NCBI RefSeq assembly: GCF_002096335.1
Contig: NZ_NCUW01000029.1
Location: 1-64,000, forward strand
DNA length: 64,000 nucleotides
From: Streptococcus oralis subsp. dentisani
GTDB lineage: Bacteria; Bacillota; Bacilli; Lactobacillales; Streptococcaceae
Reading direction: 5' to 3'
Shown here: piece by piece, positions 45,158 through 54,104 of the stretch
Numbering within the stretch: position 1 is the stretch's first letter
Layout of the letters: the number at the start of each line of letters is the position of its first letter
Translations under genes and position numbers: made by a program
Notes under the pieces: generated by a model
What the model was told of the DNA's origin: nothing
The model's database searches: none
The model's input: only the letters and a program-made list of their open reading frames with translations

Positions 45158-47038
45158 TTAGGTCGTATAAATCGTCGAAGCTGTCGCAATGGTGTGCCAC
45201 TGGTTGGCTGTTGTAGCTGCGAAGTCCTTGTCTCCATAAAAATCGTTGAATGGTAGGATTTCGACTTCTAATTCTTCGATGCGGTCAAGCTGACCTGCCA
45301 GATAAGTCTCGATACGACTTTCTGCTCGCTTGATGCGTTGCAAGAGTCCGCCCATACGGATATCAACTGTATCCAAGCCAAATACCTTATTTTCTTTCAT
45401 CCATTGGTGGCTAAATAGTTTGTGGAAGGTTTCTATCTCACTTCTGAGTTTTGGTAATTCTTCTCTGGCGATTTGCTGCAAGCGGACTTTGTCACCGGCT
45501 TTGTAAGCTTCTCGGATGCGTCGTCCCACATCCACTTTACTGCTTAAAATCTGGTTCAACTGAGCCTGAGTTTCAAAGAGATAGGCATAGTTCCCAGCTT
45601 TTTCTTTAATGTCAGAGAGAATCTCAGCTGCCTGAGCGAAGTGAGGTTTGTCCTGTTCAGGTGTCATGTGCTGGTCAAGGATTGGGCAAAGAACATCCTG
45701 ATAAAAGACATAGCGGTTGGGATTGATGCCACTGAGATTGTCTGGTAGATCTGGCAAGAGATTGGCTAGGTCAATCTGCATAAAATCCTCAACCGAAAGA
45801 CCTGTATTAGTCTTAAAGTGAGCAGACAGACAGTCTAGGTCATTGCGATAGCTGAGTTCTGCCCAAATTTGCAAGCTTGGTAGGATAGAGAACTGGGCTG
45901 TTTCCCCACCATTATCCCCCCAACCCGTCACGATGACTTCTTTGATGTCATTGGCACGACAGGCTTTATTGGCCTCTATAGCAATAAGACGGCTGAAATG
46001 GTTGTTGGGTGTGAAACCAATCCACTTCCAAGCTCCCCCTGCAAAGGCAATATCTTGGCTAATCTTGTGATGGTTGTGGAAGTTACGGTTGTACTTTTCT
46101 TCGCTGTCTTGATAATAATCCCAGTAAACCAAGGTTACACGGTCTTTGAGACGGTCTAGGTAGACACGGGTTTCCTCAGGAATTTCCACATCACGGTCGT
46201 ACTGGCCATCTGCTGACATGAGTTTGAAGAACATATCGCTCCACATCTGGCAGTGGAAACCATACTTATCAGCGATATCCAGCACACGCTCCAAGTGTTG
46301 GCACATGAGGAGACTACGGTCCACAACACCGTTCAGAATTAAGTAACGACCTAAACCAACCAAGTGGGCCTCGTCCATCCCGATATTGACCTTGCGTGTC
46401 TGCAGTTTAGACAGAGTGGCAAACATGCCATCAATCAGGTTATAAACCTTTTCTTCGCCGATAAGGAGGATATCCTCAACATCACGGAGTTCCTGCACTT
46501 CCTTGACACCCCATTTAACGAAGGCTGACAAATGGGCCAGAGTCTGGATACATGGCACAAAGGTCATGTCAAACTGCTGGGCGTAGGCTTCGATTTCCTG
46601 TAACTCTTCAGCCGAGTATGCACCACGGAAATAACCAAAGTAAGGTTGCCCCTCAATCTGGTAAGTGTCTTCCATGTAAAGCTCAAAGGTTGAGTAGCCC
46701 ATGAGAGCCAAGACCTCAATCATCTGTTTGGCAGAAGCGACATTTAGCACTGCATTTCGGGAACAGTCTGCCATGTAAGCCAAATCTTCATAAGCAGCTT
46801 GTTCTTCAATCTCTACCTTATCACCTTCTACTAGAGCTGTTGCTAGAACGGATAAGGCACGGTAGAGTTGGTGCGGTTTGCCATAGGTCAGTTGATAGTG
46901 GCCACCCTCACCCTTGATAGAGATAGAGGCTTGGTCAGACTGAGCGACTGCTACCTCTACATCTGCTAGCGAAATATGCTTTTTAAGCAAGTCTAATGCT
47001 CGCACTTGTTTGGAACTAAGTCCTGTAAAAATTACCAT
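45158..47038 (-). CDS. GH20 family N-acetyl-beta-hexosaminidase (GH20C type)
   Basis: 626 aa, no signal, so cytoplasmic. The catalytic Asp-Glu pair lies in [15 protein letters not shown]. Pneumococcal GH20C removes terminal beta-GlcNAc/GalNAc from imported glycans. Start overlaps the ROK stop by 7 nt. Confidence 0.9.
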   Translation of the reverse strand: MVIFTGLSSKQVRALDLLKKHISLADVEVAVAQSDQASISIKGEGGHYQLTYGKPHQLYRALSVLATALVEGDKVEIEEQAAYEDLAYMADCSRNAVLNVASAKQMIEVLALMGYSTFELYMEDTYQIEGQPYFGYFRGAYSAEELQEIEAYAQQFDMTFVPCIQTLAHLSAFVKWGVKEVQELRDVEDILLIGEEKVYNLIDGMFATLSKLQTRKVNIGMDEAHLVGLGRYLILNGVVDRSLLMCQHLERVLDIADKYGFHCQMWSDMFFKLMSADGQYDRDVEIPEETRVYLDRLKDRVTLVYWDYYQDSEEKYNRNFHNHHKISQDIAFAGGAWKWIGFTPNNHFSRLIAIEANKACRANDIKEVIVTGWGDNGGETAQFSILPSLQIWAELSYRNDLDCLSAHFKTNTGLSVEDFMQIDLANLLPDLPDNLSGINPNRYVFYQDVLCPILDQHMTPEQDKPHFAQAAEILSDIKEKAGNYAYLFETQAQLNQILSSKVDVGRRIREAYKAGDKVRLQQIAREELPKLRSEIETFHKLFSHQWMKENKVFGLDTVDIRMGGLLQRIKRAESRIETYLAGQLDRIEELEVEILPFNDFYGDKDFAATTANQWHTIATASTIYTT

Positions 47039-47901
47039 TGGTTTTCCTCCTGCAGCCAGTTGACAAGGGCACCATAGAGATTGGCATCTGCGTGATAGGT
47101 GCAGGCTTGGATAACTGGTGCAACCGTATATTCTTCGTAGGTTTTGACAAATTCATCGACAGCTTTTTTGACGCCTTGGATAAAATCTGGGTTTTGACTG
47201 ATAGAGCCTCCCAGACTAATGACATCTGGGTCGATGAGATACTGGATATTGAGCAAGCCTTGCGCCAGATTACGGTTCATGCGCTCAATAGCTCCTCGGC
47301 AAAGGACATTTCCAGCCGCAGCCTCTTGGTAAATCTTGCGTCCGTCCCAGTCTGATTGACCTGACTTTTCAATCACGTAGCGAACCATGTTTCCTGTAGA
47401 CGCTAGTTGCGACCAGTTGTTGAGTTTTTCAGCTGGTTCAATGGTTGTCATATAGCCAAACTCACCACCCAAGCCGTGGCGACCTCGGTGAAGTCTGCCA
47501 TTGATAATCATAGCTCCGCCAATCCCTGTCCCAATCACGACACAGGCTGCATTTTCAAGCTCTGGATGTGCTAGCAGTTCACTAAGTCCAACACAGTTGG
47601 CATCATTTTCTAGATGGACAGGTAGCTGATGATGGGCAAGCGCCTCATACCAAGAAAAGCCATGGATGTAGGGCACAGCGCTGATGCCCTCAATCACACC
47701 TGTTTCTTGATTGACCGCGCCTGGCACACTCATAGCAATGCCGTTATAATCTTGCTCTGATAGACGTTGGTCTAGCCATGCCAGTAAATCTTCTAGGGTT
47801 TCTGGTGTTGGGATACTTGTCTTATCTAGTATTTTCCCATCAGGAGTCAGACTGGCAAACTTAATCCCAGTCCCTCCGACATCAATGGTTGCAATCGTCA
47901 T
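47032..47901 (-). CDS. ROK family sugar kinase
   Basis: 289 aa. N-terminal ATP site [34 protein letters not shown] and GLGGEFGYM. The usual zinc motif (CxCGxxGC) is absent and there is no HTH, so it is a kinase, not a repressor. It likely phosphorylates a hexose freed by the neighbouring glycosidases. Confidence 0.88.
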   Translation of the reverse strand: MTIATIDVGGTGIKFASLTPDGKILDKTSIPTPETLEDLLAWLDQRLSEQDYNGIAMSVPGAVNQETGVIEGISAVPYIHGFSWYEALAHHQLPVHLENDANCVGLSELLAHPELENAACVVIGTGIGGAMIINGRLHRGRHGLGGEFGYMTTIEPAEKLNNWSQLASTGNMVRYVIEKSGQSDWDGRKIYQEAAAGNVLCRGAIERMNRNLAQGLLNIQYLIDPDVISLGGSISQNPDFIQGVKKAVDEFVKTYEEYTVAPVIQACTYHADANLYGALVNWLQEENQW

Positions 47902-47910
47902 ATTTTCACC

Positions 47911-47954
47911 AAAAAAGGGGCGAATCAGTAGTTAATCCTTACTCTTTCGCCCCT
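47911..47954 (-). terminator. Internal attenuator-like hairpin between GH38 and ROK genes
   Basis: AGGGGCGAA / TTCGCCCCT with T6 on the minus strand. It would reduce ROK and GH20 expression relative to GH38. Confidence 0.65.
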
Positions 47955-48035
47955 CCTTTCTTTTCTTATTCACTTCATTTGAAATTCTTCTCAGCGGGAG
48001 TTCCGTCTCCTCATTCTAGAGAAGTTTCAAATCTC

Positions 48036-50681
48036 TTAAATGTCTTCTTTTTTAATCAATTCTGTACGAATTTCTTGTGGAGCCAATAGTCCTGAATGAA
48101 CTGGATATGGTCGCTCAAGTAAGTCAAGAATGATTTGTTGGTGTTCAGATATGCGCACATTTTCTTGACTCATATTGTAGTAACGGAGTACATATCCTTC
48201 TTCATTTTCCGCTACTTTAAAGGCTGTTGGGCAAACTTGTGGTAAGCTGAGTGCCGCATGACTCAAGAGGCTACCAGTCGCAGCAACACTTCCTTCTTGT
48301 TTAGCGACCTGAAGACTAGTGAATGGTGTTTGGAAGGCTTTGGCACGACGGAAAGCTGAGAAGCGTTCTTGTGCTTGGTGGCATTCAAGCGCAAACTCAA
48401 CTTCAAAATCACGCAAACACTGAGCCTCTGGTGTCGGGAAGTAACCCCAGTCACCTAGCTCACCTGAAGCACGAAGGATGGTCACTGCAATGGTGTCGTC
48501 GCCAAGGATTTCATACTCGTGCAATCCTTTGTTGGCTACCGTTACCCCTTTTTCATCGTCATACAGACTAACAAAGGCCTGTTGGTGTTGTGGATTTTCA
48601 GGATTTTCCCAAGAAGCAGCTGGTTTGTTTGGTCGTGTTACTACCTCATAGATGCTTTCAGAGTCATTGCTTGGACGTGTGTTATGTGTCTTAACCAAGA
48701 GACGGATACGGTGATCCTTGGCTGTGTTAGTAAAGCGAGTCTTGAAACGAATTTGTGGATTGTCAACAAAGACGGTCATCTCTGTTTCCAGAGGAAGGGT
48801 TGTCAACTCTTCTGAACGTCCAGCCTCACGCTTCATAAACTCGATGATACCTCTCTGCTCCGCATCCAGTTTTTCGTCTGCACTTACTGAAATTGTCAAT
48901 TCATGCTTGAGCAAGATCTTGGCAAAACGTGCTGTATTTTCCAAGACTTCATAGCCTTTGAGTTCTGCGTAGATAGGCTCTGTTCCTTTTGGTTGGAAAT
49001 AGATGTACTCATTTCCGATGTCACCACGGTCTTCAAAGCGAATAACATCTTCATAAGCTTCATGAGTTGTCTTGTCGTAGACTGTGATGTTTTCATCCAC
49101 ACTTACCGTTACAAATGGCGTATCAATCACTCCATTTTGGTAAATACCGTCACGGTGTTCTTGTTCTCCCTCAAGCAATTGGAAGGTTGTCCAAGAAAGT
49201 GGTGCCAGATGAACAGGTACTGTCACGCGCACTTGTCGAGCGATACGAGCCTGACGGAACTTGTCTTTTGGCAAATCATACTCAAAATTAGCTCCCAAAT
49301 CTTCGATTTTCGCTTCTACAGCATGTCCTTCCAAGTCTTCGACACGGTAGCTTGGTAAGGTCAAGGCTGCCATTTTCTTATAACCTTCTGTTGGGTGCAA
49401 TTCCTTGAAATCACAAGTCGCCACATCAATCACTGTGCTGACAGTATCGACCTTGTCATGCAAGCCAGTGTTGATGACCGTAAAGAGATAGTCGCTTTGA
49501 GCTTCCTGGGTTGCAATTTTACCCTTCCACTCATTGAGAAGGTTAGTTTTCACAAAGTTTCCGACTTGGTTAACCTTGGCAAAACGTGTCTCCATCTCGC
49601 GGTGAACTTCGTCCACGCTACAGCCACAGATACTATCATGGGGCGCATTTTGTAGAAGGACTTTCCAAGCATAGGTCAACTGGTTCTTGTGGTTATGCCC
49701 GCCAGTGATGACAGTCAATGGTTCCACTACTTGCTCCAGCAAGTTACTGTTCTCTTGGAAGGCTTGTTTGAGGTAAATACGGGAAGAAGAAGTGTTGGCA
49801 AGTGTGTACCAACCGTCTGTTTCTTGACTGGTCAACTCACCTGTAACCGTTGATAGTTGCTCCGGTAGGGCACTTTCTACTGCGTGGATATAGTCATCAA
49901 ATGAACTATGCACAAAGGTCACATCTGGGAAGAGTTCATTTGCCACACGAATGGCCTCACTCAGATTTCGCTGTACAGGCTGGTGGTCACATCCGTTCAT
50001 CATCAACCATTGGTTGGTCGAAGCGTAGTCACGCACGTCTGCCAATTTTTGTTTCCAGAAAGTCAAGGCTTGGTCCTTATCCACTGGAATTTCATTCCCG
50101 TTACTGTACCAGTTGGCAAAGAGGATTCCGAGGACACGACTTCCGTCTGCACCCTGCCAGTACATTTCTGAAAACTGGGAAGTGAACTGCTCATCTTCGA
50201 GGACTTGGTTGTCAAAGCCAATCGGCTTCACACCACGTCCAAAGGCTGCCACGTGAATACCTGATTTTTGAAGAATTTGAGGAGCTTGCCCCATGTTTCC
50301 AAAAGTATCTGGGAAGTAACCAATCTGGGTTGATTTGCCCCATTTTGCACATTCTGCTTGGCCAATCAAGGTATTGCGGACGTTGGCTTCACTTGAGATC
50401 AAGTAGTCATCCTGCAAGATGTAGAAGGGGCCAATTTTGAGTTTGCCTTCGTCAATGTAACGTTGGACTTTGCCACGATTTTCAGGGCGAATTTCCAAGT
50501 AGTCATCCAGGACAATAGTTTGACCATCCAAGTGGAAGCTCTTAAACTCAGGATCATTTTCAAAAAGATCAAAAAGATTGTCAAATAACTCCACCAACTG
50601 CATACGGTGGCTTTCAAAAGGTAAGTACCACTCACGATCCCAGTGACTGTGAGAAATAATATGTACAACAACATTTTCCAT
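48036..50681 (-). CDS. GH38 alpha-mannosidase
   Basis: 881 aa from ATG 50681 (GAGG 10 nt upstream). Zinc ligands His and Asp in HSHWDREWYLPF near the N-terminus; nucleophile Asp in YFPDTFGNMGQAPQ. Cleaves alpha-1,3 (and other) mannose links from N-glycans inside the cell. No signal peptide. First gene of a GH38-ROK-GH20 run with GH125 66 bp before it. Confidence 0.92.
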   Translation of the reverse strand: MENVVVHIISHSHWDREWYLPFESHRMQLVELFDNLFDLFENDPEFKSFHLDGQTIVLDDYLEIRPENRGKVQRYIDEGKLKIGPFYILQDDYLISSEANVRNTLIGQAECAKWGKSTQIGYFPDTFGNMGQAPQILQKSGIHVAAFGRGVKPIGFDNQVLEDEQFTSQFSEMYWQGADGSRVLGILFANWYSNGNEIPVDKDQALTFWKQKLADVRDYASTNQWLMMNGCDHQPVQRNLSEAIRVANELFPDVTFVHSSFDDYIHAVESALPEQLSTVTGELTSQETDGWYTLANTSSSRIYLKQAFQENSNLLEQVVEPLTVITGGHNHKNQLTYAWKVLLQNAPHDSICGCSVDEVHREMETRFAKVNQVGNFVKTNLLNEWKGKIATQEAQSDYLFTVINTGLHDKVDTVSTVIDVATCDFKELHPTEGYKKMAALTLPSYRVEDLEGHAVEAKIEDLGANFEYDLPKDKFRQARIARQVRVTVPVHLAPLSWTTFQLLEGEQEHRDGIYQNGVIDTPFVTVSVDENITVYDKTTHEAYEDVIRFEDRGDIGNEYIYFQPKGTEPIYAELKGYEVLENTARFAKILLKHELTISVSADEKLDAEQRGIIEFMKREAGRSEELTTLPLETEMTVFVDNPQIRFKTRFTNTAKDHRIRLLVKTHNTRPSNDSESIYEVVTRPNKPAASWENPENPQHQQAFVSLYDDEKGVTVANKGLHEYEILGDDTIAVTILRASGELGDWGYFPTPEAQCLRDFEVEFALECHQAQERFSAFRRAKAFQTPFTSLQVAKQEGSVAATGSLLSHAALSLPQVCPTAFKVAENEEGYVLRYYNMSQENVRISEHQQIILDLLERPYPVHSGLLAPQEIRTELIKKEDI

Positions 50682-50762
50682 GAAGTAAAACCTCATTCTA
50701 ACTTAAATTTAAAAATATATTTGTGATTCTTTCCTAGAATCAGTTGAGCAAAAGTCTGCTCC

Positions 50763-52043
50763 TTAGCGGATATCCAAGTAATCCAAGACCAACTCACAGA
50801 ACATCATGTTGGCCCATGAAAACCATTCACGAGAGTAGAGCGTTGGATCATCTACGTGGAAGCTTTCGTGCATGACACCTGTCCCACCATCACAAGCAAC
50901 CAGCTGATCCAGCAAGAATTTCTTCTCCGCCTTATCTCTTGTTGTCAAACCTTGGATAGAAAGGGCGATTGGCCAGATATAACGATAGAAGGTATGGGAA
51001 CTTCCGAGACCGCTAGCGTATGCTCCTTGGTAGAAGTATGGATTTTCAGGACTCAGAATGGTGCGACGAGTAGCTTGATAAACTTCGTCATTAACATCGC
51101 AGTAACCAAGATAGGGAGCAGCCAGTAGACTTGGTACATTTGGATCATCCATGATGCTAGCATTTCCTAGACCATCCACTTCAAAGGCGTAAATCTTTTC
51201 ACCCTTGCTGTTGGTGGTGTAGGCGTAGTTTTCGATGCCCTCTTGGATTTCAGCCTGGAGACGGTTAGCATCAGCAATAATACTCTCACTATCAGCTAGG
51301 TCTAGTTCTGCAAAGATTTCTTGCACGTACCCCAAGACTACTACGGCAAACATATTGGACGGAATCAAATAGCTATACTGACAGCAGTCATCACTCGGTC
51401 GGAAAGCTGACCAGGTCATCCCTGTCACTGCAAAGTCAGGTCCAAATCCATCATTTACCAAGGTGTCTTCCTTGCGGTCCGTATCACGGACAAAACGATA
51501 AGGAGAATTCTTGTGGTCTTGCTCCACTGTCCATAGATGAAGAATTTCCTTGGTCGCTGCGACAAAAGTCTCATCAAACTGACTGGTCTCGCCAGTCTCT
51601 TTCCAAAGGAGATAGGCCAGTTGCAAAGGATAGCAAAGCGAGTCCACCTCATACTTGCGTTCCCAAATCCAACCGTTAAGGTCGGTGTGGTCAGTCTCGT
51701 GGTGGCCCTTCCAGTTTTCCTCAATGTTAAAGGAGTTGGCATACGGGTCTTTGAGTACTAAGGTCATCTGACGCTTGACCAAACCTGCAATGGTCTGACG
51801 CAAGAGAGGATCTTTTTTAGCCACATGCAGGTAGGGTCTAAGTTGGGCTGTCGAATCCCGAAGCCACATGGCAGGAATATCCCCAGTGAGTACAAAAGTT
51901 GAGCCATCTTCTAAGATTTCAACCGTATTGTCCAAGGTGTCTGTGTAGCAACGCTCGAAGACATCCACCCACTCCGGATGGTCCTTGGCCCGCTCTGCTA
52001 CTTCGTCTAACCATTTTCTAACAATTTCTTTCGAATAAATCAT
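50763..52043 (-). CDS. GH125 exo-alpha-1,6-mannosidase
   Basis: 426 aa from ATG 52043 (GAGGAAACTGCACG upstream); ATG 52067 has no site. Conserved MWLRDSTAQLRPYLH early and GLGNASIMDDPNVPSLL. Cleaves alpha-1,6 mannose from the N-glycan core. A weak cre-like sequence (TTGGAATCGTTTCGT, 52166-52180) lies between nrdF and this gene, so its operon probably starts there. Confidence 0.92.
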   Translation of the reverse strand: MIYSKEIVRKWLDEVAERAKDHPEWVDVFERCYTDTLDNTVEILEDGSTFVLTGDIPAMWLRDSTAQLRPYLHVAKKDPLLRQTIAGLVKRQMTLVLKDPYANSFNIEENWKGHHETDHTDLNGWIWERKYEVDSLCYPLQLAYLLWKETGETSQFDETFVAATKEILHLWTVEQDHKNSPYRFVRDTDRKEDTLVNDGFGPDFAVTGMTWSAFRPSDDCCQYSYLIPSNMFAVVVLGYVQEIFAELDLADSESIIADANRLQAEIQEGIENYAYTTNSKGEKIYAFEVDGLGNASIMDDPNVPSLLAAPYLGYCDVNDEVYQATRRTILSPENPYFYQGAYASGLGSSHTFYRYIWPIALSIQGLTTRDKAEKKFLLDQLVACDGGTGVMHESFHVDDPTLYSREWFSWANMMFCELVLDYLDIR

Positions 52044-52082
52044 CGTGCAGTTTCCTCTTTCAAACAAGTTTCATGTTCAGTA

Positions 52083-52128
52083 TAAAAAAAAACGCCTCCA
52101 AAAGATATACACAAACTAAAGGCGTTTT
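52083..52128 (-). terminator. Terminator of the nrd operon
   Basis: AAAACGCCT (52089-52097) / AGGCGTTTT (52120-52128), with a 9-10 T run on the minus strand. Confidence 0.85.
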
Positions 52129-52185
52129 GAAACAAACTTATGAAAAAATTATGTAGAGATTTCCGTTGGAATCGTTTCGTCTATT

Positions 52186-53136
52186 CTAAAAATCGTAGTC
52201 ATCATCTAGCATTGCTTCTGCATTTCCCATTAGATATCCCGCACCCACTTGAGAAAAGAAATCATGATTGGCCGTTTCAATCGAAATGCCATTCATGACA
52301 ATCGGATTCACATCAGACGCTATAATATCCGAAAAGTAACTTTGAAAGCCCATATTTTGTAGCGCTTTATTGGCATTGTATTTAACAAATACCTTTATTT
52401 CTTCCGCCAGACCAATAGGCGCATAGACTTCATCCGTATATGCAAACTCATTTTCTAAAAGATCATCTAAAAAACGATACATCCAAGTTATGAACTCATG
52501 TTGTTCTGCTTCTGAGAGCTCATCAAAGGTTAAGCGAAACTTATATCCCAGATAAGTCCCATGTACGGATTCGTCCCTAATTACTAATTTGATTAACTCT
52601 GCTAGATTAGCTAATTTATTTTGTCCACGATACCAAAGCGGTATGAAAAAGTTGCTATAGTATAGGACTCCTTCTAAAAACACACTCGCAACCATCACCT
52701 GTAGAGGGGTTCCATGCTGATACATCTCATTTATCTTTTGGGCTTTATACTGCATTTTAGGATCCTGATTCATCCAATCATATATTTTCTCAATTTCCTT
52801 AAAAGTATTTAACGAAATCAATATGGTACCGTATGTCTTAGCATGGATAGATTCCATAAATGTAAAATCACTCAGAACCGCTCTCTCCTTGCGAGTTCGA
52901 ACGTGCTGTTTAATAGAATACAACCCCTCTTCGGATTGAAGCGTATCGAGCAAAGCCAAGCCTCCAACCGCTTTCTTGACAACCTCTTTCTCCGGATTTG
53001 ATAGTTGCTTCCAATCAAGCAAGTCATTTGATACTGGAACACGAGTATCAATCCAAAATTGTGCCGTAGCTTTATCCCAAACATAGTCGTCTAACTCATC
53101 CTCGACTTCTTTCCAATTCAATGTCCGATGTAACAT
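52186..53136 (-). CDS. nrdF: Class Ib ribonucleotide reductase R2, canonical
   Basis: 316 aa from ATG 53136, chosen because AGGAGG lies 7 nt before it; the longer frame starts at TTG with no site. All metal ligands are present: Asp64 (LLDTLQ), Glu95 and His98 (FMESIHAKTYG), Glu155 (VFLEGVL), Glu189 and His192 (IRDESVHG), with the radical Tyr102. C-terminal DDDYDF tail binds NrdE. Supplies the tyrosyl radical with help of NrdI. Last gene of nrdI-nrdE-nrdF'-nrdF. Confidence 0.93.
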   Translation of the reverse strand: MLHRTLNWKEVEDELDDYVWDKATAQFWIDTRVPVSNDLLDWKQLSNPEKEVVKKAVGGLALLDTLQSEEGLYSIKQHVRTRKERAVLSDFTFMESIHAKTYGTILISLNTFKEIEKIYDWMNQDPKMQYKAQKINEMYQHGTPLQVMVASVFLEGVLYYSNFFIPLWYRGQNKLANLAELIKLVIRDESVHGTYLGYKFRLTFDELSEAEQHEFITWMYRFLDDLLENEFAYTDEVYAPIGLAEEIKVFVKYNANKALQNMGFQSYFSDIIASDVNPIVMNGISIETANHDFFSQVGAGYLMGNAEAMLDDDYDF

Positions 53137-53147
53137 ATAAATCCTCC

Positions 53148-54095
53148 TCAAAAATCATAGTCATCATCACGTGATTCTTCTATCCTATGAATAGACATCT
53201 GCCCGAGAAGCTCGTGCTTTCTCAGTCTGTTCAATACTCGATCAAGCGCAGAGAGAATTTCCCTATCAACTGGGTACCTCTCTTCGACACCGATACTCTC
53301 TAACAAACGATTGGCTTCTCTTTGTACAAGGTTCCGCGTCAATTTTTGAATGTCAGCATCTACATAAAGTTCACAAATAATCTTCCCCTCTGTTTCTAAG
53401 ATTCTATCAATCATTTCAACAGCCCAGGTTTGAAATGAGATTTGGTCAGCTCTATCCATTCTTGCCAAAAGAAGATTGACTTTATGTATCAGATAGTCAC
53501 AATGCAATGACTCATTCAAGAGAATCATTTTCACCATTTCGCCAAGATTAGTAAAGCCCTTTTGAATCCACAATTTCATCAAAAAGGCAAGTTGACTATA
53601 CGTCATGATTCCTTCAACACAAGTAGCCATAAAGCGCTTCTGAATCGCATTTTTACTATGATATACCGTGTCGATTCTTTCTAGTCGCTCTACTACTAAT
53701 TTATGTTGATCTACCCACTCAAATAAGGATGCCACCTCCTGTTCGTCCTCATTAAAGGAGTATAAAATAGTATTATAAGCCTTGGTACTTACCATTTCAG
53801 TGAACTGAAGATTGTTTACAATGGCAACCTCCTGTTGTGAGCGTTCACTATGCCGTATAAACTCCTCTGCCTCTAGCGACTGGTAAGTTGATAAATTCGC
53901 AAGAAAGATCAGCGAACGATTTAATTCTTGCTTCTCTTCTACCGACAAACGGTTAAAAGCAGGTTTATCATTTTCAATTGGAATTCGATTGTCTAACCAA
54001 AATAACGATGTCGCCCTCTCCCACGTAGCGTTATCCAATTCATCCTCAATCTCATTCCAGTTGATTGCTTTGTAGTATAGAAATTTTTTTGACAT
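53148..54095 (-). CDS. NrdF paralogue with degenerate metal site
   Basis: 315 aa, aligned end to end with NrdF (same length, same C-terminal DDDYDF). Of the six ligands, Asp is replaced by Ser69 (NLSTYQS) and the first His by Ser103 (FTEMVSTKAYN). Glu100, Glu161, Glu195 and His198 (LNESLHCDY) remain, as does the Tyr107 equivalent. It is therefore not the class Ie pattern, in which the Glu ligands are changed. Likely an accessory R2' that docks on NrdE or pairs with NrdF, as Rnr4 does with Rnr2 in yeast. It is 9 nt after nrdE and 11 nt before nrdF. Confidence 0.85.
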   Translation of the reverse strand: MSKKFLYYKAINWNEIEDELDNATWERATSLFWLDNRIPIENDKPAFNRLSVEEKQELNRSLIFLANLSTYQSLEAEEFIRHSERSQQEVAIVNNLQFTEMVSTKAYNTILYSFNEDEQEVASLFEWVDQHKLVVERLERIDTVYHSKNAIQKRFMATCVEGIMTYSQLAFLMKLWIQKGFTNLGEMVKMILLNESLHCDYLIHKVNLLLARMDRADQISFQTWAVEMIDRILETEGKIICELYVDADIQKLTRNLVQREANRLLESIGVEERYPVDREILSALDRVLNRLRKHELLGQMSIHRIEESRDDDYDF

Positions 54096-54104
54096 CTTCT
54101 CTCC

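Noticed and set aside
48903-49358. 151-aa plus-strand frame inside GH38
   Set aside because: Antisense shadow of a well-supported 881-aa enzyme.
53137-53151. Upstream TTG start for nrdF
   Set aside because: AGGAGG lies between the TTG and ATG 53136 and fits only the latter.
53148-54095. Class Ie (metal-free DOPA) R2 assignment for the paralogue
   Set aside because: The three Glu ligands changed in class Ie are intact here; Asp and His are changed instead.
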